64,000 nucleotides of DNA, taken from NCBI GenBank assembly GCA_964495885.1, contig CAZBWO010000001.1, forward strand, positions 367,915 to 431,914, written 5' to 3'. A model generated the notes under the pieces. That model searched no databases. It had not been told where the DNA came from and saw nothing but the letters and a program-made list of their open reading frames with translations. The translations under genes were made by a program, and so were the position numbers. Below, piece by piece: positions 36,262 through 45,606 of this stretch (position 1 is its first letter; every line of letters begins with the position of its first letter). The DNA comes from PALG01 sp964495885. Its GTDB lineage: Bacteria > Bacteroidota > Bacteroidia > Flavobacteriales > Flavobacteriaceae.

Positions 36262-36320
36262 AGTTAAGAGGAAAGATTTGACTGATTGCAACCTCGGAAA
36301 AAAAATGCTAAAGGCAGTAC
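36262..36320 (+). promoter_or_regulatory. SAM-II type riboswitch upstream of metK
   Basis: The sequence GAGG (36268-36271) pairs with CCTC (36292-36295) around a loop carrying GATTTGACTGATTGCAA. The loop bases ACTG (36281-36284) can pair with CAGT (36315-36318) after TGCTAAAGG, giving the H-type pseudoknot of SAM-II. The GATTTGA, TTGCAA and GCTAAA blocks match my memory of the consensus. Downstream ATCTTTCC (36343-36350) is a perfect complement of GGAAAGAT (36270-36277) inside the aptamer, a likely alternative pairing that couples SAM binding to metK expression. Confidence 0.72.
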
Positions 36321-36368
36321 CACTTCCGAAAAGCATAGGCCCATCTTTCCAAACATAAAATTGACTAT

Positions 36369-37625
36369 ATGCCTTATTTATTTACTTCCGAAAGTGTTTC
36401 AGAAGGTCACCCAGACAAAATTGCAGACCAAATTAGCGATGCGTTAATTGATAATTTCCTAGCCTTTGATCCAGATTCCAAGGTAGCTTGTGAAACCTTG
36501 GTTACTACCGGACAAGTAGTGTTGGCAGGAGAGGTAAAATCGAATATTTATTTGGATGTTCAGAAAATTGCCCGTGATGTCATCAACAATATTGGGTATA
36601 CCAAAGGAGAATACCAGTTTGATGGAAATTCCTGTGGCGTATTTTCTGCCATTCACGAACAAAGTGAAGATATCAATCGTGGGGTAGATCGTTCTTCAAA
36701 AGAAGAACAAGGCGCCGGAGACCAAGGAATGATGTTCGGGTATGCTACCAAGGAAACCGAAAACTACATGCCTTTGGCATTGGACATCTCCCATAAAATC
36801 CTAAAAGAATTGGCCAACCTGCGTAGGGAAGCTACCGAAATTCCTTACCTAAGACCAGATTCCAAAGCGCAGGTAACCATAGAATACAATGATGACAACA
36901 AGCCCATTCGTATTGATTCTATCGTGGTATCTACACAGCATGACGATTTTGACGCAGATGAGGAAAAGATGTTGAAAAGAATTAAAAGTGACATCATTTC
37001 CATATTGATTCCAAGGGTAAAGTCTACCCTTAAACCAGACATCCAAGCGCTTTTCACCAATGATATCAAATACCATATCAACCCCACCGGAAAATTTGTG
37101 ATTGGTGGGCCTCATGGAGATACCGGACTTACAGGCAGAAAAATTATTGTAGACACCTACGGTGGAAAAGGAGCCCACGGAGGTGGTGCTTTCAGTGGAA
37201 AAGACCCAAGTAAAGTAGATCGCTCCGCAGCCTATGCCACAAGACACATTGCCAAGAATTTAGTAGCAGCTGGAGTGTGCGATGAAATATTGGTACAGGT
37301 AAGTTATGCCATTGGAGTGGTAGAGCCTATGGGAATCTATGTAAACACTTATGGAACTTCAAAAGTTGCACTTACCGATGGGGAAATTGCGCAAAAAGTA
37401 AGTGCCCTGTTCGATATGCGACCTGCCGCAATTGAATCCCGCCTTAATTTAAGACAGCCTATGTATCTCGAAACAGCTGCCTATGGACACATGGGACGGG
37501 AACATGAGGTCATTCAAAAAACATTTACTACGCCCGAAGGTAACACAAAAACCATAGCGGTTGAATTGTTTACTTGGGAAAAATTAGATTATGTGGAAAA
37601 GGTAAAGGAAGCCTTTAATCTCTAA
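36369..37625 (+). CDS. metK: S-adenosylmethionine synthetase
   Basis: A 418-residue enzyme making SAM from methionine and ATP. SEGHPDKIADQISDA (about 11-25) carries the catalytic His and the Mg Asp. GDQGMMFGYA is the substrate loop, and GGGAFSGKDPSKVDRSAAY is the family signature. SAM is the ligand of the riboswitches before metK, metH and metB, so the product closes a feedback loop across the window. Its stop overlaps the convergent response regulator gene by 4 bases. Confidence 0.96.
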   Translation: MPYLFTSESVSEGHPDKIADQISDALIDNFLAFDPDSKVACETLVTTGQVVLAGEVKSNIYLDVQKIARDVINNIGYTKGEYQFDGNSCGVFSAIHEQSEDINRGVDRSSKEEQGAGDQGMMFGYATKETENYMPLALDISHKILKELANLRREATEIPYLRPDSKAQVTIEYNDDNKPIRIDSIVVSTQHDDFDADEEKMLKRIKSDIISILIPRVKSTLKPDIQALFTNDIKYHINPTGKFVIGGPHGDTGLTGRKIIVDTYGGKGAHGGGAFSGKDPSKVDRSAAYATRHIAKNLVAAGVCDEILVQVSYAIGVVEPMGIYVNTYGTSKVALTDGEIAQKVSALFDMRPAAIESRLNLRQPMYLETAAYGHMGREHEVIQKTFTTPEGNTKTIAVELFTWEKLDYVEKVKEAFNL

Positions 37626-38272
37626 ATAATATTGTGGCGTTTGGCTTTTTGCACTGCCTCAATTTTACTGTGCACCTGAAGTTTTTGGTAGATATTTTCT
37701 ATGTGCTTTCGTACGGTGCTTGGGGACAGGATTAAATTTTCTGCAATTGCCGTATAGCTTAATCCTGTACTCAACTGCTCCAACACTTCTACCTCTCTAT
37801 TACTCAAAGAGATTTCCTCCTTGTCTTTTTCATTATCAATAGATTGTGGGTTTCGAAGTAATTTCAAGGTTTTCAAGGCGATGGAAGGATTCATTGCCGC
37901 ACCCCCATTCAATGTATCCTTAATACCTTCGTAAAGATCTTTTGGATTGATTTCCTTCAGTAAATAGCCATCAGCCCCTGCTTTAATAGCATTAAAAATA
38001 TTTTCATCATTATCAAAAGCCGTGAGCATGATGATTTTTATTTGTGGATACTTTTGCTTCACAACCTGGGTCGTTTCAATTCCATCCAAAACGGGCATTT
38101 CAATATCCATCAAAATAACATCCACACGATTGCTTTCCTCTAGTTTTGTTAACAATTCACTGCCATTCATAGCAGTGTGTTTAATGGTGATGTCCTCAAA
38201 AAAGGAGAGTTTCTCCTTAATGGCGTGAATTAAAAAGGAATTGTCGTCTACAATGGCAATCTTAAGGCTCAT
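37622..38272 (-). CDS. LuxR/NarL-family response regulator
   Basis: A 216-residue regulator. The receiver domain (1-120) has acidic residues VDDN near 8-11, the phosphorylated Asp in ILMDIEMP, and a KEIN lysine. A LuxR helix-turn-helix (about 150-212) contains SNREVEVLEQLSTGLSYTAIAENL. It lies 86 bases downstream of the TPR histidine kinase gene and is almost certainly its partner. Targets are unknown. Confidence 0.92.
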   Translation of the reverse strand: MSLKIAIVDDNSFLIHAIKEKLSFFEDITIKHTAMNGSELLTKLEESNRVDVILMDIEMPVLDGIETTQVVKQKYPQIKIIMLTAFDNDENIFNAIKAGADGYLLKEINPKDLYEGIKDTLNGGAAMNPSIALKTLKLLRNPQSIDNEKDKEEISLSNREVEVLEQLSTGLSYTAIAENLILSPSTVRKHIENIYQKLQVHSKIEAVQKAKRHNII

Positions 38273-38358
38273 GCTACAAAAAATTGGTTGGTTTTTAAAA
38301 CTAGCACATTTTATTTAGTTGGGCAATAGGGCAAATGTCGTATCAACCTTTAAGCAAC

Positions 38359-40323
38359 TCAAGCGGTTTTGGGAACCGTCAATTGAATGGTGCTTCCTGA
38401 TCCTTCTTCGGAAATAATCTGCAACGTTCCGCCAAGCTCCCTAGCCCGTTTTTGCATATTATGAAGGCCATTCCCCATGGCTACTTCCTTTTCATTGAAA
38501 CCTTTTCCATCATCCTGTATGACAATCTGAAATGCATTTTCAACCTCTTCAATCACAACCTTCACCGTTTGAGGGCTTGCATATTTAATGGCATTATTTA
38601 CCGCCTCTTGGATAACCCGATAAATATTAATCCCGGCCACGGAAGAAAACGTATACTGCGGATTGATCTCCTTTCCATACTGAAACTGAAACTGTATGCC
38701 CGAAGCTGCCACTTTTGCCTGATCAATAAAATTGGTGATACGCGATTGCAAATCCTCAAAGGAAATATCGGTTTTGTTCATGGCCCAAATGGTATCCCGT
38801 AACTCATAAATCGTCTGGGTAGTAAAAGCCCCTATCCCTGATAGCTTTTCTGAAAGTTTTTGCTCCATTTTTGGGAATCCAAATTTTAAATTGTCCAAAC
38901 TGGAAATAATAAAGGTAAGTTGGGAACCAATATTATCATGCAAATCCCTAGAAATACGCAAGCGCTGCTCCTGCAATTTATTTTGGGTTTCAATCTTGGC
39001 CAAGGCTGTTTTAAGTTCGCTCTCCTTTTTTAACTGTCTGTTTTTCAACTTTTGCTGATTGTATAACAAATAGCCCATCAATGCCAACAGCAATGCTAAT
39101 GAAAACCCTCCATAGACCAGGAGATTTTTACGCTCAACTTCCAATTCCTTTTCTGCCAATTGGGCACGCTGTGCAGCAATTTCCTTTTCTTTCTTTTCTG
39201 TTTCGTATTTGGTTTCCATTTCGGTGATTGCCTTTGCCTTCTCTTCATTTAAAATGGAATCCTTTACCGCTACAAACTGATATAAATATTCATTCGCCTT
39301 TTGATAATCCTTTCGGGTTTCGGCATAAGAAATTAAAGCACCTAAAGCCTCCTTTTTCACAAGCTTTAAATCATGCTTTTCTGAAAGGGAAAGCGCTTGA
39401 TCCAATAAGTTTTTGGCTTTCCCCAACTGTCCTTGATTCAAATACATTTGCCCAAAACCAATGTAACTAAAAGCCTCCCCATTGTAATCCTTGATTTCCT
39501 TCCGAAGGGCAACAGCTTGCTCAAAAATACGCTCGGCATTAGCAAAATCCCCTTTATTACTATACGCCACGGCAATATTGGATAATTGCGTGGCTTCCAT
39601 CTTGCGGTCCTTGATGGTTTTGGCAATTTCCAATCCCTTGGTATAGGAAGCAATGGCTTCTTCAAACTTCTTCTGGTAATCGTAAATTGCCCCAATATTG
39701 TTGTACCCATTAATGAGTCCGTCGTAATTCCCCAACCCTTCCTGAATTTCTAATGCTTTGGTGAGATAAAAAGTTGTTTTATCAAAATCCTGGGTATAGT
39801 AATAGACCACCCCAATATTGTTATAGGCCTGTGCGATTCCGTTTTGGTTGTTGAGGGTTTCTTCAGCTTCCAACGCCTCAAAGAGAAACTCAAGGGCTTT
39901 TTCATAGTCTCCCTTTCGAATGTGAATCGTAGCGATGTTATTCAGCACAATCGCAAAGCCTTTAGTACTATTGGTTTTTTCTACCAGTTCCAAAGCCTCA
40001 TTATAATAGGCCATAGCACTGTCATATTGGGTCTTCCGTTCATGGTAATTCCCCAAGCCATTCAAATTAATCCAATGGCCTTTGTCAAAATTCAATTCCT
40101 TGGAAAGGGTAATCCCTTTCTCAAAAAAAGCCTTGGCACTATCTAATTGCGTCACATTGAAGTGCCCTCCTATTTTTTGGTACAGCAATGTCTTGGAAGT
40201 GTCCCTGGGTGCTGTTTTCAATACCGCCAAAATACTATCGATGTTGGCTAGGGTTTCCTGACTCTTCACAAAAGAGGCACTCATTACGCAAAACAGTACA
40301 AGGAAGATGCGAAATGTTTTCAT
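38359..40323 (-). CDS. TPR-containing sensor histidine kinase (HisKA_3 type)
   Basis: A 654-residue kinase. It has a signal peptide, then about nine TPR units (residues 30-360, for example NNIGAIYDYQKKFEEAIASY), a coiled coil, and one membrane segment (LLVYGGFSLALLLALMGYLLY, about 400-420). The cytoplasmic HisKA_3 domain has the phospho-His in LHDNIGSQ and the HATPase has DDGKGF. The TPRs face the periplasm and probably sense a peptide or protein. This architecture is common in Bacteroidota and pairs with NarL regulators like the adjacent gene. Confidence 0.92.
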   Translation of the reverse strand: MKTFRIFLVLFCVMSASFVKSQETLANIDSILAVLKTAPRDTSKTLLYQKIGGHFNVTQLDSAKAFFEKGITLSKELNFDKGHWINLNGLGNYHERKTQYDSAMAYYNEALELVEKTNSTKGFAIVLNNIATIHIRKGDYEKALEFLFEALEAEETLNNQNGIAQAYNNIGVVYYYTQDFDKTTFYLTKALEIQEGLGNYDGLINGYNNIGAIYDYQKKFEEAIASYTKGLEIAKTIKDRKMEATQLSNIAVAYSNKGDFANAERIFEQAVALRKEIKDYNGEAFSYIGFGQMYLNQGQLGKAKNLLDQALSLSEKHDLKLVKKEALGALISYAETRKDYQKANEYLYQFVAVKDSILNEEKAKAITEMETKYETEKKEKEIAAQRAQLAEKELEVERKNLLVYGGFSLALLLALMGYLLYNQQKLKNRQLKKESELKTALAKIETQNKLQEQRLRISRDLHDNIGSQLTFIISSLDNLKFGFPKMEQKLSEKLSGIGAFTTQTIYELRDTIWAMNKTDISFEDLQSRITNFIDQAKVAASGIQFQFQYGKEINPQYTFSSVAGINIYRVIQEAVNNAIKYASPQTVKVVIEEVENAFQIVIQDDGKGFNEKEVAMGNGLHNMQKRARELGGTLQIISEEGSGSTIQLTVPKTA

Positions 40324-40352
40324 GTTAGTTGGTTGAAACCGTGAAGATAGTA

Positions 40353-40592
40353 TTAAATTTTAATTTCGGGTTGGGGTTGAAGCGCTTCGGAAAGATTATA
40401 CTTCAAAAAGTGATAGCGGTCCAAACGGGCCTGCCGTGTTTGTATTTGCCAATGATGCAAATCTACCTTTCGGTGCAATTCCTTTTGCAACGAAATGGCC
40501 TGTTTACCATGGCGTTGTTGGCTTCTTCGGAACGCCGCCCAAAGCACCACTGCCATCAATACCGTTATGCATGTAATCCAGTACAAAGACAA
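40353..40592 (-). CDS. Small single-pass membrane protein
   Basis: A 79-residue frame with one N-terminal membrane helix (WITCITVLMAVVLWAAF, about 5-21) followed by a basic amphipathic helical tail rich in Gln, Arg and His. It is codirectional with its neighbours, 29 bases upstream of the TPR kinase gene and 67 downstream of the DUF3570 gene. That placement favours this strand over the 95-residue frame opposite. No family recognised; it may be an accessory of the kinase. Confidence 0.55.
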   Translation of the reverse strand: MSLYWITCITVLMAVVLWAAFRRSQQRHGKQAISLQKELHRKVDLHHWQIQTRQARLDRYHFLKYNLSEALQPQPEIKI

Positions 40593-40659
40593 CTACTTTT
40601 GAATTACCAAAAGTAGTGGGAATTGCCTTAGTGTTCAATAGGGCAGTTGGCGTATTTAC

Positions 40660-41988
40660 TTAATTATCCATCACAAATTTGAAGCCAGCTGTAACGATAT
40701 AGGAATTAAAGGTTGTATCCCTATCATAGTAGTAGAACTTCAAATCAATTCCCTTTAGTCCAAACTTCCATACATGGGCCTTGGTAAAGATATCGGTATA
40801 GGAAATTCCAAAACCATATTGGTTGGCACTATATGCAGATAAATCATAATCTGAAGTATAGAATTCCAACGTAGACAAGGCCGTTTCATAGGGATAAAAA
40901 TAATCTGCAGCAGTCTGGTTGTAGAATCGGTATGACGGATACAAAGTAAAACCGTTTAGAATTTTAATGGGTAATTCAATACTGGCGGTATGTGAATTAA
41001 TACCCCAGTCATCTGTATAGTACCGGTAAAAAGTTCGGACGGTTAGAAACTCGTTCAAATACCAATGCAGGCGCCCACCCAAGGCTATTTTGAAACGGCT
41101 ATCTGGCAATTGTTCAATGGAATCTGCCAAGTGAAAGCCATCCAGAAAGGAATCTGCCACATCCTGAAAATACACCCGCTGAAAGGGAGTAGACAACAAT
41201 CCGCTTTGCTGCACCAAATCCAACGCTAACGAACCCTGTACATTTTTATGCAGGATTTGTGAAAAGCCGATGCCCAATGAATAGGAATTTCGACCTTCAT
41301 CAGCAAAGAAATCGAAACTTGGCGCGTAGTTGGGATTACCCGTAATTATGCTATTTGCAAACAACGAATTGAACAAACCATTACCTCCTTCTCCAAAAGG
41401 ACGTAACTCATAAGGATAAATAGCATTCCATGTATCGATATATACGTTGGCCTTCAGACTTACTTCAGTATTCTTTTCATTAAATAATTTAGTGTAGGAA
41501 CCTCCAATCCCTGCCGAAAAGTAATCGTATTCTGATGAGAAGGATAGTTTGGCGGTCCAAATATCATTTCGGTCATCTGAACTATGGCTAAAACTTCCCG
41601 TAAGGTTAGCCCAAAGGTCACTACTGGAAGCCCCGGAAGACGCCTGAAAAGCATCGGGAGTACCATCATCAAACGGATTTACATTACTGGAAGATGCCGA
41701 AGTATAGGCAGAAATACCTGCATCAATGGTGAGTATCTCATCGTCATTTAAAGGCATGGAAACCACAAAGGTTCCGGTAGCATCGGTTAAGGCCTCTGTT
41801 CCTATACCGCCCGTAACGGCAGCGTTGTCTCCTTCCTGACTATAATAACTGGAAAGAAAATCTACTTCCGCAGATTCCAAGACCCGCTTTTTATAGGTCT
41901 CCACAGAATCCCTTCGTTGTTGTGACAACATTCTTAGAGAAGGAATCATACACCCTACTGCCATAAAATAAGTTATCCTTTTTCGCAT
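40660..41988 (-). CDS. DUF3570 outer-membrane protein
   Basis: A 442-residue protein matching the DUF3570 family as I know it. It has an N-terminal hydrophobic segment, then VDFLSSYYSQEGDNAAVTGG, a Ser/Ala-rich stretch with DDEILTIDAGISAYTSASSSN, and many alternating aromatic strands typical of a porin-like barrel. It is the last gene of the thioredoxin, ApbE, DUF4266, DUF3570 set, which recurs in many Bacteroidota and Proteobacteria. Its function is not established. The set suggests a role in a secreted, thiol- or flavin-dependent process. Confidence 0.82.
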   Translation of the reverse strand: MRKRITYFMAVGCMIPSLRMLSQQRRDSVETYKKRVLESAEVDFLSSYYSQEGDNAAVTGGIGTEALTDATGTFVVSMPLNDDEILTIDAGISAYTSASSSNVNPFDDGTPDAFQASSGASSSDLWANLTGSFSHSSDDRNDIWTAKLSFSSEYDYFSAGIGGSYTKLFNEKNTEVSLKANVYIDTWNAIYPYELRPFGEGGNGLFNSLFANSIITGNPNYAPSFDFFADEGRNSYSLGIGFSQILHKNVQGSLALDLVQQSGLLSTPFQRVYFQDVADSFLDGFHLADSIEQLPDSRFKIALGGRLHWYLNEFLTVRTFYRYYTDDWGINSHTASIELPIKILNGFTLYPSYRFYNQTAADYFYPYETALSTLEFYTSDYDLSAYSANQYGFGISYTDIFTKAHVWKFGLKGIDLKFYYYDRDTTFNSYIVTAGFKFVMDN

Positions 41989-42009
41989 AACATGGTTAGA
42001 TTTTATACG

Positions 42010-42219
42010 TTAATTACAGCCACAACCCCCACCCGTCTTTCCGCCATTTCCGCCAGAAGCAGCTTCACGGTAAGAATGCATGGTAGTGAGATTACGGTCT
42101 GCCTGTTTTTCGGAAAGCGCCATATCTGGGTCGTTGATATTCACTTTCTCGTATTCCTTTACCACGGTACAACTACCAAGGACAAAAAGGAGCGCGATAC
42201 CTATACTAATCCGTATCAT
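42010..42219 (-). CDS. DUF4266 small lipoprotein with Gly-Cys tail
   Basis: A 69-residue predicted lipoprotein: signal LLFVLGSC lipobox, then VVKEYEKVNINDPDMA and a C-terminal tail ending GGKTGGGCGCN. The Gly/Cys tail is the hallmark of DUF4266. It overlaps the ApbE gene by 4 bases and lies 21 bases before the DUF3570 gene. The tail could be a modification or metal site, and the adjacent thioredoxin could act on its two cysteines; both are inferences. Confidence 0.85.
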   Translation of the reverse strand: MIRISIGIALLFVLGSCTVVKEYEKVNINDPDMALSEKQADRNLTTMHSYREAASGGNGGKTGGGCGCN

Positions 42220-43196
42220 AATTTATCTATTTCAATATCTTTAGAAGTAATCATTTTTCCAGCTTCATCCACGATGATGCAGGCTATTTGGGGTAACTGA
42301 TTTATCCTATCCAATCCTGCTTCCACTCCCATCACAAACACGGAAGTCGCCAATGCATCAGCCAATTCAGCCTTAGGGGCCATCACAGTAACACTAATAA
42401 TTCCAGTGGCGGGATACCCCGTTCGTGGATCAATAATATGGGTATACCGCACCCCATTGAAGGTCACGAATTTTTCATAGTTCCCAGAGGTTACTACAGC
42501 CTTATTCGAAATAGGCAAGGTAGCAAACACTTTTTCTTTGTTCAACGGATTCGTAATGGCCACTTTCCAAGGTTCTCCAGTGGGTTGGGTTCCCCAGGTA
42601 TTCATATCCCCAGAGGCATTAATGATCCCTGCTATAACCCCTTCCTCTATAAGCAAGGATTTGGCTTTATCTGCCGCATATCCTTTACCAATGGCTCCAA
42701 ACCCAATGCGCATCCCTTCTTTGGAAAGAAATACCGTTTGTGTTTCGGGATCCAACACGATGTTTTGATACCCTACTTTTTCTACGGAAGCAGCAATAGC
42801 CTCTTCGGAAGGCATAGCCGTCATACTGCCGTCAAATTTCCAGATACGGTCCATGGAAGCAAAGGTGATGTCAAAAGCACCATCTGTTAATTTCGAAATT
42901 CCAATCGCCCGTTGAATTAGTTGAAAGAGCTCTTCGTCTACCTTGACAGGCTGTATTCCTGCCTGCTGGTTGATGGCAGACGTTTGAGAGTTGGGGTCCC
43001 AGGAGGAAATAAGTGATTCTATACGCTGAATTTCTGCGACTGCCATATCTATATAAGCGTTCCCCGAAGCTTCATCATTGGCAACCACGGTAATATCGAA
43101 ACGGCTCCCCATTAATTTTAGGGTACGTTCATAGGCTTGCTGGGCTGAAACTTGTATACAGCTTATGAATAATAAGATGCCAGCGAGTAATTTCAA
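42216..43196 (-). CDS. apbE: FAD:protein FMN transferase (ApbE family)
   Basis: A 326-residue exported flavin transferase that attaches FMN to Ser/Thr of target proteins in the periplasm or cell surface. A signal peptide precedes KLMGSRFDITVVA, and FGAIGKGYAADKAKSLL, GDMNTWG and IIDPRTGYPATG are the family blocks with the FAD- and Mg-binding residues. No classical target (NqrC/RnfG FMN-binding domain) is in the neighbourhood, so the substrate may be elsewhere or a member of this operon. Confidence 0.92.
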   Translation of the reverse strand: MKLLAGILLFISCIQVSAQQAYERTLKLMGSRFDITVVANDEASGNAYIDMAVAEIQRIESLISSWDPNSQTSAINQQAGIQPVKVDEELFQLIQRAIGISKLTDGAFDITFASMDRIWKFDGSMTAMPSEEAIAASVEKVGYQNIVLDPETQTVFLSKEGMRIGFGAIGKGYAADKAKSLLIEEGVIAGIINASGDMNTWGTQPTGEPWKVAITNPLNKEKVFATLPISNKAVVTSGNYEKFVTFNGVRYTHIIDPRTGYPATGIISVTVMAPKAELADALATSVFVMGVEAGLDRINQLPQIACIIVDEAGKMITSKDIEIDKL

Positions 43197-43197
43197 A

Positions 43198-43635
43198 TTA
43201 GTGAATCATTGCGTTGAGTTCTTCAATGTAGGATTGGGGGGTACTTTTCTTGTAGCCCGTTTCTCCTAAAACCTCCCCTTTCTCGTTCAACACGACTACA
43301 AAGGGAAAAATTCCTTGTTTATTGTATGCTTCCGCAAGGGCAGCATTCGCTTTTGTTTGATCATCCGGCAATGCATTTTTCTTTCTCCTTGGGAAGTCGG
43401 CCTTCAACATCACATAATGGTCTTTCGCATATGCTTTAAAAGCATCCGTACTCCATATTTCCCTATCCAATTTAATACAGGGAGCACACCAATCTGAACC
43501 TTGGAAAACCAAGATAATGGGTTGATGTTCCTTAGCAGCTATCTTTTTGGCTTGCTCAAAATTGGTTTGCCATTCTTGAGCCTTAACTGTAAGTGTTAGT
43601 AGCAATACAACAAACAGGATAACAGTGTTTTTCAT
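43198..43635 (-). CDS. Exported thioredoxin-family protein
   Basis: A 145-residue thioredoxin-like protein with a signal peptide (MKNTVILFVVLLLTLTVKAQ). The active-site motif is WCAPC in GSDWCAPCIKLDREIW, followed by a cis-Pro region FPFVVVLN. It starts the thioredoxin, ApbE, DUF4266, DUF3570 operon, with 1 base to the ApbE gene. It probably keeps thiols in the periplasm reduced, perhaps those of DUF4266. Confidence 0.88.
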   Translation of the reverse strand: MKNTVILFVVLLLTLTVKAQEWQTNFEQAKKIAAKEHQPIILVFQGSDWCAPCIKLDREIWSTDAFKAYAKDHYVMLKADFPRRKKNALPDDQTKANAALAEAYNKQGIFPFVVVLNEKGEVLGETGYKKSTPQSYIEELNAMIH

Positions 43636-43733
43636 AAGATTAAAATTACAATATAGAAACGAAATAAAAGTCTATTTATTACTAGGATATTGTAATATAG
43701 AATGATTCTTTAGACTATTGAATGAGTAGGAAA

Positions 43734-44156
43734 CTATACCGTATAAATATAAATCTGACTGTCCCGGAACTGAAACCCTAATTTTTTATACAATTGTATG
43801 GCGGGCACCCGAAATGCTTCCGTAAAGAGAAATACATGGGTATAGCCTTTTTCCTTGGCGACAGCCAATAACTTTCGTATCAACAACTCCCCTAGCCCTC
43901 TTCCGCGGGCTGCTTCATCTACCACCACATCTTCAATCCATCCTTTGATACCAGAGATGACCCTATAATTTCCCATAGACGCCATGCCCAATAACTTTCC
44001 TTCTTCCATTACATATACCAAGGTGGTATTATCCTGCTGAAAGACCGTTTGCAAATCAATTTGCTTCACCTGCTCACTCAACTGTTTGTACAATGTAGTA
44101 GCCTGCTGCTGAAATGCTGGGGTTATGGTTTCCGAGGTAAGGAGTTGAACCTTCAT
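43734..44156 (-). CDS. GNAT-family N-acetyltransferase
   Basis: A 140-residue acetyltransferase. The acetyl-CoA loop is ARGRGLGELLIRKLL (about 83-97), preceded by IEDVVVDEAAR and followed by AIQLYKKLGF. No substrate can be inferred. It stands alone after the thioredoxin operon. Confidence 0.88.
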   Translation of the reverse strand: MKVQLLTSETITPAFQQQATTLYKQLSEQVKQIDLQTVFQQDNTTLVYVMEEGKLLGMASMGNYRVISGIKGWIEDVVVDEAARGRGLGELLIRKLLAVAKEKGYTHVFLFTEAFRVPAIQLYKKLGFQFRDSQIYIYTV

Positions 44157-44264
44157 AGTGTTGCGATTGGTAGTGGTATAAAGCTACAATAAATTAAGAG
44201 ACATTAGAGTGTTTTGGTCATCTGAAACTTGATTTTCAAAATCGGCAACCTTTCTTCCCTTCTA

Positions 44265-44714
44265 CTATTCAGAAATATACAGCACCAATTGCTTTTTCTT
44301 ACAGGTCAAGACCACCTGCTGGTATTGCTTATCCCTTATATACCCTATTTCCTCCTCGGTAATGTCAAAACTAATTTCGGTCATGTATTGTTGGGAGACG
44401 TTGGAATAGTCTGATTCTATTTCCTGCGTATTGGATTGCAAGGTAAAGTTTTGCGCACCCGAAAAATCCAAGGTCGCGCCATCAAAGGTCTTGATGTTAA
44501 GCTCACTTAAGATTACGGTTTCTAAAAAATAATAGCCATTCAACTCCAAGATTCCCGCGTAGATGATTCCTTCTTCAGACTCTGCAATCACATCCCCACT
44601 CACATTCTGAATGCGTTCCTCTGTTACCGTATCTACATGAAGGCGTTCCATAGCCTTTATGTTTCCAAATGCAGCAAGCACTTTATCTATTTTTTTAAAT
44701 AAGGCCATATTCAT
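44265..44714 (-). CDS. Hypothetical protein
   Basis: A 149-residue acidic cytoplasmic protein without recognised motif. The middle part alternates strands (VIAESEEGIIYAGILELNGYYFLETVIL), and the C-terminus has KQYQQVVLTCKKKQLVLYIS. No signal peptide. It is divergent from the CPBP protease gene. Confidence 0.65.
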   Translation of the reverse strand: MNMALFKKIDKVLAAFGNIKAMERLHVDTVTEERIQNVSGDVIAESEEGIIYAGILELNGYYFLETVILSELNIKTFDGATLDFSGAQNFTLQSNTQEIESDYSNVSQQYMTEISFDITEEEIGYIRDKQYQQVVLTCKKKQLVLYISE

Positions 44715-44898
44715 CTAAGTTTTATAGGCAACCTCATTACGATGGTTTGGATATATTGCCCAAATTTTAATTGCTGAAAGTTACAATTTTTCCATTACCA
44801 ATCCGAAACACCAAACACACACTTCCAGGCATGGGGATTGTACGGCTTTTAGCCTTTTCAAATAGTATGGCTATCTTAGCGGAAAACCAGCACATACC

Positions 44899-45597
44899 AT
44901 GGTAGGAATCCTTATCGCAATCGCCATTTCATGGGCACTTCTTTGGCTCTTTTCAAGAGAGCATCTAACCGCTTTGGGCATTGTCCCCAACGGCAAACGC
45001 CTAAAGGAGTTTTCCATAGGAATTCTTCCCATGGCCTTATTTTGTGCCTTCAACCTAATGGGGCAGGCCTACCTACAGGATATGAGCTATGTGCGCAACC
45101 CAGACTATGGATTCCAGGAAATGCTGAATGGCATTTGGTGGACCTTCAAGGCGGCACTCTTTGAAGAACTTATTTTTAGAGGGGCTATTCTATATCTGCT
45201 CATTAAAAAATTAGGCATCAAATGGGGCTGCATTATTAGTGCAGCTGCCTTTGGCATCTATCATTGGTTTAGCTACCAAATGTTTGGTAGCGGACTCGTC
45301 CCCATGGTTTATGTATTTCTATTAACCGGGGCTGCCGGCTGGATGTTTGCCTATGCCTTCGCCAAGACCAAATCAATCTATGCTTCACTGGGATTGCATT
45401 TTGGATGGATTGTGGTAAGCATTGTTTTTTTGTCTTCGGGGCCATTGGGGGACTCCATGTTCGTCCCACAAGGGGAGGAATCCGGGCTCTCGGAATGGGA
45501 ACAGTTGTTCTTTTTCCTATGGCAAACGGTACTGGTACCCGGTATGGTTACGTGGTATTATGTAAAAAACTATGCAACGGTAAAAAGGGAGTGGTAG
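44899..45597 (+). CDS. CPBP-family intramembrane metalloprotease
   Basis: A 232-residue protein with about six membrane helices. The CPBP (CAAX protease/bacteriocin-processing) motifs are present: EELIFRGAILY (about 94-104), FGIYHW with the second metal His, and LHFGWI near the end. Family members cleave prenylated or other membrane substrates, or protect against peptides. No in-frame ATG exists upstream before a stop. It stands alone and is not linked to a visible peptide gene. Confidence 0.85.
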   Translation: MVGILIAIAISWALLWLFSREHLTALGIVPNGKRLKEFSIGILPMALFCAFNLMGQAYLQDMSYVRNPDYGFQEMLNGIWWTFKAALFEELIFRGAILYLLIKKLGIKWGCIISAAAFGIYHWFSYQMFGSGLVPMVYVFLLTGAAGWMFAYAFAKTKSIYASLGLHFGWIVVSIVFLSSGPLGDSMFVPQGEESGLSEWEQLFFFLWQTVLVPGMVTWYYVKNYATVKREW

Positions 45598-45606
45598 CGT
45601 CAAGGA

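Noticed and set aside
40329..40616. 95-codon plus-strand frame opposite the small membrane protein
   Set aside because: The minus-strand frame has a clear membrane helix and fits the gene direction of its neighbours.
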